A stretch of DNA of 9,064 nt, taken from NCBI GenBank assembly GCA_002477505.1, contig DLQB01000158.1:1-9064 (forward strand), given 5' to 3'. Source of the stretch: Flavobacteriales bacterium UBA7443. Lineage in GTDB: Bacteria > Bacteroidota > Bacteroidia > Flavobacteriales_D > Sanyastnellaceae. Position numbers and translations under genes: made by a program. The notes below the pieces were generated by a model. That model worked only from the letters and a program-made list of their open reading frames with translations. It searched no databases and was not told where the DNA came from. Below, piece after piece: positions 1 to 8,200 of this stretch. Positions within the stretch are counted from its first letter, which is position 1. Every line of letters starts with the position of its first letter.

Positions 1-1707
1 CCACAACGTTGGTGGCCTCGTGGCATGGGCCAACAGCCACTGTATTCATTCCATTGGAACAATAGCAAGCAGAACATTGCCTTCCGTTTTGGCATTCGAA
101 ACATCGAATGGATTCGTTCGCCCGATGAGTGGGGCACCACATTTGAATGCGCCGTCAATGGCCAGAAGTTTTTTGCGAAAGGAGCCAACATTATCCCACC
201 CGATTTCTTTCCAACCCGCGCACAAGTCGCGGAAGACCGGCTCATTGAGGCCGCTTTAGACGCCAACATGAATATGCTCCGGGTTTGGGGTGGTGGCGTT
301 TATCCGAGCAACTCTTTTTTGAATAAATGCGATGAGGCGGGACTTCTTGTTTGGCAGGACTTCATGTTCGCATGCGGCATGGTCCGAGGTGATGCAGCCC
401 ACCAGTCCAATGTGAAACGTGAAGCCATCGACCAGTTGAAAAGGCTGCGAAATCACCCAAGCATGGCATTGATCTGCGGAAACAATGAATCCAAGCATGC
501 TTGGGAAAACTGGGGATGGCCTGAAGCCTTTGATTTACACGGGACAGACTCCGTCGCTACGGAGGATGCCTACGCCACCATCTTTGACTCAATCTTACCA
601 AATGCCATTGATTCCCTGTCGCAATTGCCGTACTGGCCTTCCTCGCCGATGGCAGACCCAAATGACAAGTCCGGAGCACTTTCAGGCGACGAACATGCAT
701 GGCGGGTTTGGTTCGACACCTTAGATTTCGATTATTTCAGCCATCAACCCGGCCGATTCGTCAGCGAATATGGATTACAAAGCCTGCCAGACTTAAAAAC
801 CTTGCTCGAAGTTGGAATCACCGAATGGAACAGTAAATCGCTGCAATTTCGACAGCGCTCGCACATGGAATGGCTGCAACCTGGCCTCGATGGCTGGGGC
901 ATGATGCGAATCTACGCCCGCCGCTATACCGCTGATCCCATGCGCAACAAGGTCGACGGTGACGGCAAAGCCCTTTTGAATCGCTGGATCTATCTGAGCC
1001 AATTGACCCAATCCATCGGTCTGCGCCAGGGAATCGAGCGACACAGAAACAGCAGAGGTCGAATAGCGGGCTCATTGTATTGGCAGTTGGACGATGTATG
1101 GCCAACGGTGTCTTGGTCTACCATGGACCACGCCGGTCGATGGAAACTGGCGCACCACGCCGTGAAACACGCCAATGCAGACCGACGTGTGATCTGGAGT
1201 CGCTCCCATTCGGAAATCGGAATGGCTCAATTGCACAATCAAAGCCCGGAATCCGTTGAGGGGTCGGAGCTCCTGGCACAATGGCAAAACGAACGCGGCG
1301 AGGTACTCTTCGAAGCCACGAAAACCGCCGATCTGCAACCGTTTGAATCCATCCCGTTGCTCTTTGCAGACGCGCCAAAGGAGGCCGTTATTGTTTCGTG
1401 GACGTGGCTGGACCCCGTCGGCGGAATCATCGACACGGGACACCAACTGCAAGTAAAACCGTCCTCCATTCGTTGGCCCAAAGCAACTGTGAACATCACC
1501 CGAAATGGCAATGAGATGATGGTGTCAACCGATAGCATAGCCTATGGAATTCATCTGAGGAGCACAACCGATGGAACGTTTTCTCACAATGGATTCTTGC
1601 TTCTTCCCGGAGTGCAGAATGCGCAACGCGTTCGCTTCACGCCCCGTAGAGAAGACCAAGGACTTCCTCCGACATTCAGTGTCCAGCACCTCGCTCAATT
1701 CCAGTAA
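1..1707 (+). CDS. Beta-mannosidase, glycoside hydrolase family 2 (5' end outside window)
   Basis: Hydrolyses terminal beta-D-mannose from manno-oligosaccharides by the retaining GH2 mechanism. The reading frame is open from base 1 and begins with 'QRWWPRGMGQQPLY', which matches the conserved 'WWP.G.G.QPLY' strand just before the catalytic barrel. The ATG at 25 is therefore internal, and roughly 280 residues (the N-terminal sugar-binding-like domain and most of the first Ig domain) are missing. The TIM barrel follows: 'KGANIIPPDFFP', 'LRVWGGGVYPSNSF', 'LVWQDFMFAC'. The acid/base glutamate is in 'CGNNE' (codon 487-489) and the nucleophile in 'FVSEYGLQS' (codon 766-768). The barrel closes with 'GSLYWQLDDVWPTVSW' near 1072-1119. 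Two C-terminal beta-sandwich segments typical of the family run to the TAA at 1705. Family length is about 850 residues; 568 are present here. The gene looks intact. Whether it is secreted cannot be judged without the N-terminus. Confidence 0.96.
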   Translation, partial: PQRWWPRGMGQQPLYSFHWNNSKQNIAFRFGIRNIEWIRSPDEWGTTFECAVNGQKFFAKGANIIPPDFFPTRAQVAEDRLIEAALDANMNMLRVWGGGVYPSNSFLNKCDEAGLLVWQDFMFACGMVRGDAAHQSNVKREAIDQLKRLRNHPSMALICGNNESKHAWENWGWPEAFDLHGTDSVATEDAYATIFDSILPNAIDSLSQLPYWPSSPMADPNDKSGALSGDEHAWRVWFDTLDFDYFSHQPGRFVSEYGLQSLPDLKTLLEVGITEWNSKSLQFRQRSHMEWLQPGLDGWGMMRIYARRYTADPMRNKVDGDGKALLNRWIYLSQLTQSIGLRQGIERHRNSRGRIAGSLYWQLDDVWPTVSWSTMDHAGRWKLAHHAVKHANADRRVIWSRSHSEIGMAQLHNQSPESVEGSELLAQWQNERGEVLFEATKTADLQPFESIPLLFADAPKEAVIVSWTWLDPVGGIIDTGHQLQVKPSSIRWPKATVNITRNGNEMMVSTDSIAYGIHLRSTTDGTFSHNGFLLLPGVQNAQRVRFTPRREDQGLPPTFSVQHLAQFQ

Positions 1708-1717
1708 CTGGCAACGT

Positions 1718-2167
1718 TCAGTATACGTCCAACAATGCAAAGGTGTGCCCTCGAAAATTGACGGAATCACCCGCGGTCATTCCGAGCATCAATTGACCCA
1801 GCGGTGAAGCCGCAGAAATCGCAAACAACGGTTCCTTGGCTTCTTTTATACGTCCAAGTGGAACGGACAAGAAGTAAACCCCTTGCTCCGTGCGCACCGC
1901 TGCACCCCATGCAACAACCTCCATTGGGCTGGTCGGCATCTGCCCCAGTTCGATCAGTTGTTTCCGAACAGACTCGACCTGTCCTTGAATATGAGTCAAC
2001 TCCTGTTCCATCATCGCCCGACCTGTCTCGTGCTTGTCGCCGGCCGAACTCTTTGTCGCCGAGCCCTTTGACTCCTCCAATTGCGATTGCTCGTCACGCA
2101 GCTCATCCAAGCGCATTCGAAGCTGACGGTCAATTAATTTTATCCAATTCGTTTTGGTTTCCTCCAT
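1718..2167 (-). CDS. GreA/GreB-family transcription elongation factor-like protein, 149 aa
   Basis: Probable RNA polymerase secondary-channel factor that helps backtracked complexes resume; family role, not shown here. Residues 1-75 are a charged, heptad-like helical hairpin. Its tip has 'SSAGDKHETGRAMM' (about 41-53), which can be aligned with the GreA tip 'GD..EN.EY..A'. D44 and E47 then fall where GreA has the acidic residues that act in transcript cleavage. Residues 83-149 resemble the GreA C-terminal FKBP-like fold, including 'SPLGQLMLGMTAGDSV' (121-136). E. coli GreA is 158 residues. Bacteroidota homologues are often misnamed 3-oxoacyl-ACP synthase. An ATG at 2242 would add 25 residues and overlap the upstream gene; I chose 2167 because the hairpin starts there. 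No clear Shine-Dalgarno is seen. It lies 44 bases after the giant gene on the same strand and is convergent with the mannosidase across 10 bases. Confidence 0.87.
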   Translation of the reverse strand: MEETKTNWIKLIDRQLRMRLDELRDEQSQLEESKGSATKSSAGDKHETGRAMMEQELTHIQGQVESVRKQLIELGQMPTSPMEVVAWGAAVRTEQGVYFLSVPLGRIKEAKEPLFAISAASPLGQLMLGMTAGDSVNFRGHTFALLDVY

Positions 2168-2188
2168 GAGATGCCAAAGATGATTTCC

Positions 2189-2215
2189 CAATGATAACCC
2201 TTTGCAAGCAATCAA
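2189..2215 (-). promoter_or_regulatory. Possible Bacteroidota-type promoter for the GreA-like gene
   Basis: On the minus strand TTG (2215-2213) is followed after 16 bases by TATCATTG (2196-2189), one mismatch from the -7 pattern TAnnTTTG. The ATG comes 21 bases later. The 16-base spacer is about one base shorter than usual. The upstream element overlaps the last codon and stop of the giant gene, so the GreA-like gene could be expressed separately. Such short degenerate motifs also occur by chance. Confidence 0.22.
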
Positions 2216-5200
2216 CGCAGCAAATTCACCTGGCCTTTCCATTGCCGGGAAGATTCTGGGAAAGCCCTTGAGTCGATTTGCAACACCCAGGTGTAAATTC
2301 CTCCTGGGGCAAAGTAGGCGCCATCGACACGCGCCTCCCCTACCCAGTGCATTTCAGGGTCCTGAGTTTCCCAAACTTTTTGGCCATATCGGTTGTACAC
2401 TACCAAATCATAACGGCCCACCAAACTCGGTTTAGACAGCACGGGTTTCCATCCGTCGTTGATGCCATCTGAGTAGCCTTGCATGGGAGGAGTAAACGCG
2501 TTCGGCACGTAAACTTCAAGGTTCTCGAGCACCTCCACCAACATCGTAAATTCCTCGGCGCAACCGTGTTCATTCATGACCATGAGTACCACTTCATATG
2601 TTCCTGCCGCATCATAGGTATGATTCGTGCTCCATTCTGAAGAAAGTTCCCCATCTCCGAAGTCCCAAATCGCTTGGCCGTCATCCGACGTGTTTTCAAA
2701 TGCCCACGAACTATTCAAAGGGTCAGGGGAATCGAACGTTCCTGCATAAGGATCCGCATAAAAACCAACCACCGGCCGAGGAAGTACGACAACTGAATCC
2801 CCCAATGGCAAAACCGATGTGCACCCTCGATCAGACACGGCACTCAGCTGCAAATTATACGTGCCAGGCCATTCTAGATTCACTTCAAACGTCATCTCCT
2901 CACTCATAAACACTTGGGTGGAGTCCCGGTGAATTTCCAAGAGCCATTCCACTGCTCCCTCGGTGCTGTAGTCAATTTCAAGCAAATGCGGCGCACATCC
3001 CATCAACGGACCTGCGGAAAGGGTCAGTTCCGGAAGTTCCAGCACTTCAACGCTATCCAAGGCAAAACTTTGACAGCCAAATTCGTTCTCACTGAGCAGG
3101 GTGATCGCGTGATCTCCGAGGGTGGCAATCTCCAAAACCGCGTCACCCGTGGCCGCAACGAGCGCACTGTCAATGAACCAAGCCAGCTGAAGTCCATCAA
3201 CCGCATCGACAAATGGATCGATGACGGCAGGCACGCCGCAAATCACCGTATCGGTCAATTGAAATGCCGCAGAAGGAGCGGGCCAAACTTCAATGGAAAA
3301 TGATTCAGCGGATGCACAACCCCACTCATTGAGCACGGCTACCTCGATCAGAAGATCCGTAGCTTCAGTTCCGGAATGTAGCAATGAGAAATTCGGTGCA
3401 AATGCATCGGACTGCTGAGGACCATTGTCCACTGTCCAAGACCACTCGCCGGCTCCAATCGTTTGATTATCCATGGCAATGTCCAAAGGAGAACATCCAC
3501 TTGTAACACTGGGTACAGCGTTGATTGCCAGCGGAGCGTGGACAGCAACTGTCAGCGTATCGTAGCCCATACAACCGTTTGCATCAGCGCCTTGGGCGAA
3601 TATGACCTGATCCCCGGGCATCGTCCATGGGATGATTGCCGGAGCCGGAGCCGCCTCATTGCCTGCATCTGATATCCATTCAATTTGGGCTGTGCTCAGC
3701 AACCCAGATGTTTCCAAATCAAAGAGCATCGAATCACCCACGCACGCCGATGCGTTCGACGAGGAAAGCTCCAAAGCAAAAGCGGGATGAACGGTAACGT
3801 CCAAGGCAAAAGAGTCCACTGCGCAGGCGTTCGAAACTGCTAGAATCACCTCGAAGTTTCCGGGTTCTGTGAACGTATGCATGGCCACTGAATCAAAGGC
3901 AGTTGCGCCGTCGCCAAAGTCCAGCAACATTGCATCGCCTCCAACGCTTAGGTCGGTGGCCTGCACATCGAGTGGAAGGCACCCAACGGCGAGGTCCAAA
4001 TCAAATTCCGCTTGAACGAGGGAAGACTCAACCAAAACAACCGCAGAGTCCGTAAATGCGCCGCATCCGTTGGCTGCTGTCAATGCTACCGAAAAGAGTC
4101 CCGATTCATCGGTCACTTCAAATGTGGGCCAAACCGGCGTGAACCCCGATCCCTCTTCTCCGTTTCCGAAATCCCAAGTCAATGTTTCTACCTGTCCCTC
4201 AATGGTATAATTGAATTCAGCCAAAAATGGCGAGCACACCGGGCCGGGCGTGTCGAACAGCTGTACCACTGGGATGGCATTGACCTCAATCATAGCTTGT
4301 GCCGTGTTCGATCCACATTGATTGGACACCTCCATTTCGAGTGTGAAGCCCTGCGAACCCGACGGTTGCTCAAACACCAGTGAATCACCCGATTCCAGCA
4401 ACAATTCCATGCCGTCAAGGCTCCATTGCAACGCATCCACCATGCCCTCTGCCGCATTGTAAATCCCAATATCCAATGGTACGCAACCCTCGTTTTCAGA
4501 CAGAGTGAATGCCGCTATTGGAGGGGCCAACCATTCTACGTCCTGTTGCGCAGTGTCCGCACACCCCCATTCGTTGACGACGGTTAAGGACAATTCAAGA
4601 ACACCTGCGTCTTCGAGCAATACACTCACGTCTGAAGTCGTGCTGATCAGACTATCAGCCAACCACCAAGCATAGGACTCCACATCCGTAGACATTGAAG
4701 TTGCCATCAAAGCTTGACCAATGCACTGCTCATCGATGAACGGAAACGCCGATTCGGGCACACTCCGCATGTGCACAGTATGATTCTCCGAATTCAAACA
4801 ACCTGTCAGCGCATCCTCCACTTCGTAGGCAACTACCCAATCACCTGCACCAATCTGAGTGTCGAATTCGCCGGCCTCCGCGTCCAAAATTCCCGCGCCG
4901 GTCCAAATTCCACCAGTAGGCATTGCCAGCGGAAGGGTTTGGTCCGTGTCTCCCAGACAGAAGGTGCTCTCTGCTGCCATCGCAATCACCGGTAGATTCA
5001 AAACTTCAAGGATGCGTTGGTCTGAAACGAGGCATGAATTTTGTCCCCCCGACAATTCAAACGCATACATACCGGGTTCCAATAGAGCAAGATCAACAGC
5101 GCCCGTAAAAGCATCAATCAGAGCTTCTTGTTCCAATGGTCCAACACCGCTCCAAGTCGTTTCAAAATCATGACTTTGCGACTCCAGCTCTACCCATTCG

Positions 5201-8200
5201 TTGCCCGCACAAAACGCCGTGTCTATGCCTGCAAAAATGGTCGGTAGCGGCTGTACCGTCAACTGCATGGTATCGGCATTCGTGCAACCTGTTGCGGAAT
5301 CGAGGTAGAAATATTCCACTTCAAATAATCCCAATCCAAGATTCGCAGGGTCCAATGCCCCACTCAAGTCAACTAGACCTGAAGCCAAACCCAAGCCGAA
5401 AAAACTTCCTGATCCGAATGCGTCCGTCACGGGCATGCCCGACGGCAAAACCTCCTCAAACGATTGATCACAGAGCCAAAGATCTTCACCCGCAAAAACA
5501 TCGGGCAAGGCGTTGATGACAACGCTCCAAGATGCCTGACCGGCGCAGCCATTGGCATCCGTTGCGACCAAGTCAACTTCGAATATACCGGGTGCATCCC
5601 AGATCAAATCCGCAACGCTGTCGTTGGGCAACAGTATGGATGCTCCAGGTGACGACCAATCCAATGCAGCAATGGGAAAAGCTGCATTTACTTGCACAGC
5701 TGCATGAACAGAATCGCCTGTACAGCCGTTACCGGGAACCGACCCCGTCACTTCCGGCAACGCATGGATGATCAAGCTCACCGTATCGGTCACGAGGCAA
5801 GAGGCTTCTCCAGAGGAATAGATGTATCCGAATTCTCCTGTGTTCAACTCAGTTGAATTTACGCTGCCTGCAATGGAATCTATGAGAGCTGGTCCCGACC
5901 AAAAACCCGTCGAACCGATCGAAACAGGCAGCTCCAAAAAAGCAGTCCCATCGCACGCCTCCAATTCCGAAGTCAAATTCAGCACCTGCGGCGTCACCAC
6001 ATCCAAGGTTGTGGTATCCGACGCGCTGCAACCAAAGTCATCGACAAATCGATAAATCAGCGGCCACGTTCCAACGCCCAATTCGCTCGGAAAAAAAGTG
6101 CCATTGCTGAATACTTGTGCAGCTTCAGGCAGCTCCCACGTACCACCCGCTGGTGTCGCCTCAGGAAAAGAAACGGCTATTTCCTGGTCGCAAGTTTCAA
6201 ATGATTCCGCCGTCGAAACCACTGGATTGGCGCGTATGATGTAGGTAGCATCCACATCACCAGAACAACCTGATGCATCGGTGACTTGCAGACTGACCGC
6301 CAATGTGTCTGGCCCCGATAAAGGAGCATTGACAAAAAATTCATCTCCTTGGGCAAAGACTCCGGAGCCACTCCAGGATAATTCGTAGTCATCGGATGTT
6401 GTCCCGCCCCAAGGCTGCGCCAGAAGTGCGAGGGTATCTCCAGGGCAATTGTTCGTTGTCAGGTAGTCCACCGTCGCTGATGGCAAAGGGCGAATTTCAA
6501 TCCAAACCGTATCCTGCTGGGCGCAACTCCCTTCGCCCGCGTGAAACACAACGGCATGCATTCCTTCTGAAAAATCAGAAGTTTGGATCACAGGAGATAT
6601 TGAATCGACCACTCCTGTGCCCGACCACCAACCACCCAAATTCGGGTAGAAATTGTCCAACGTTAAGATCGGCGTGCCCAGGCAAATTGAACGGTCAGGA
6701 CCTGCTGCTATCGAATCCAGAGGAGTGACATCTACCAGGATTGAATCCGCATTCGCACAGCCCGACGAATTTGTTACGGTGTACGTCAGCGAATGGCTTC
6801 CCTCGCCGACCAATCCCGGGTTGAACGTTCCCAATGCATCAACTACACCTTGGCCTGACCAGACCCCCATTGATGGGTCAGCCATCGGTGCATCAACCTC
6901 TACATTCTGGTCGCAAAATTGCCATGCCTCAGGCAGCGTAATTTCAGGCAATTCAATCGGCTCGATAAATGCCGAGCCCGCATCCGTGCACCCTTCATCA
7001 TCGGTTATTTCCACAAGAACAAAAGAAAAACCCTCATTCACTTCAGCGATGAGATAGGGTTCATTGGATGCCGTAAACTGCACGCCATTCGACCATCCAT
7101 AGGTGTATTCATTACCTGCAGCCAGCGTTCCGCCAGCGGCGAATACTTCAAACCAAACGGTATCTTGATCACACGCTACGCTCTCCTGCGTAGATAGCAG
7201 AGCCACTGGATGTTCCAACACGGTCCAAACAATGGTGTCAGCAGTTGCGCACGAAGCTGTTCCAACCTCATAAATAAAGACGCTCTGGCCAACCTCCAAT
7301 TCACCAACATCCACCACGCCCGAATAAGGGTCGATGAGGGCTGGACCGCTCCAAACACCCGATTCCACCTCCTCAAATCCAGATAAATTCAACCAATCAT
7401 TCGTCTCACAGACGGAACTATCACTTCCTGCTTGGGCCCAAATCGGCTCATTGATCTGCACGACCGCAGCGTCGAAAGCCGCGCATCCATTGGAATCGGT
7501 GTAATGGTATTCCAATTCGGTGACTCCAGGGGTTAAATCACCGGGATTGAAGAAACCTTCAGATACAAACGGCCCCTCCCAAGTCCCTCCAACTGGCGAG
7601 CCTTCGGGAAGCTGTTCCATGAAATCTTGGTTGCAAACCGCAATACCATCTGGCGCTAACACCTGAGGCAGACCGGCAATGGTAAAATCAAATTGAGCTG
7701 TCCCAGAACACCCTGCTGGCTGCAACCAAGTTGGGAAGGGATCGAGTGCTACCGATGCGCTGACAGCATAGTCGCCGGGGACCAAACTCAAATCGGTGAG
7801 GTTCAAAGTGCCCCCTTCCGCTGAGGTGTCATTGAAAACCCATTGGGTACTCGTGACATTCCCCCAGGACTGAACCGCTGCCTCCAATTCCACAGGCGCA
7901 CCTTCGCAGATAACATCATCCCCCGTTATGGAAATGCCTGGAACAAAATAAGAATACACTTGGAAACCTCCGCTTGCTGAGCAACTCAACGTTTCGTAAA
8001 CATTTGTGCCTTCGACGCCTCCAATGATCGAATTTTGCATTTCGTACACCGCAATGGAGTCGCCAATCATCCCTCCACTTAAAGGGGTCGCCGATGAGCT
8101 CCATGTATATGTTTCAGCACCCGATGCGTTCATTTGAACCGATGCGCCTTGGCAAATCCAATTGTAGTCTGACTCAACGGTCACCTGCGGCAATGCCCGA

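Noticed and set aside
25..1707. ATG at 25 as the start of a complete 560-residue beta-mannosidase
   Set aside because: The frame is open upstream of it and the residues before it ('QRWWPRG') match the conserved GH2 beta-mannosidase strand, so the gene simply runs in from outside the window.
1701..1711. Inverted repeat CCAGT-A-ACTGG over the mannosidase stop codon as a bidirectional terminator between the convergent genes
   Set aside because: The stem would have at most four pairs around a three-base loop and no T tract follows on either strand. It is too weak to call a terminator.
1718..2242. ATG at 2242 as the start of the GreA-like gene (174 residues)
   Set aside because: The extra 25 residues overlap the coding end of the giant gene and do not look like the family N-terminus; the helical hairpin starts at the ATG at 2167.
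2598..5652. Open frames of 60-130 codons on the plus strand opposite the giant gene (for example 2914-3303, 4012-4383, 5136-5516)
   Set aside because: They lie antisense inside a continuous 2219-codon gene with clear domain structure, have Arg/Pro/His-rich translations typical of shadow frames, and show no recognisable family.
4990..7935. Recent tandem DNA duplication or assembly artefact
   Set aside because: Units share protein motifs and spacing, but codons for even identical peptides differ, so the array is an old duplication and not a collapsed or artificial repeat.
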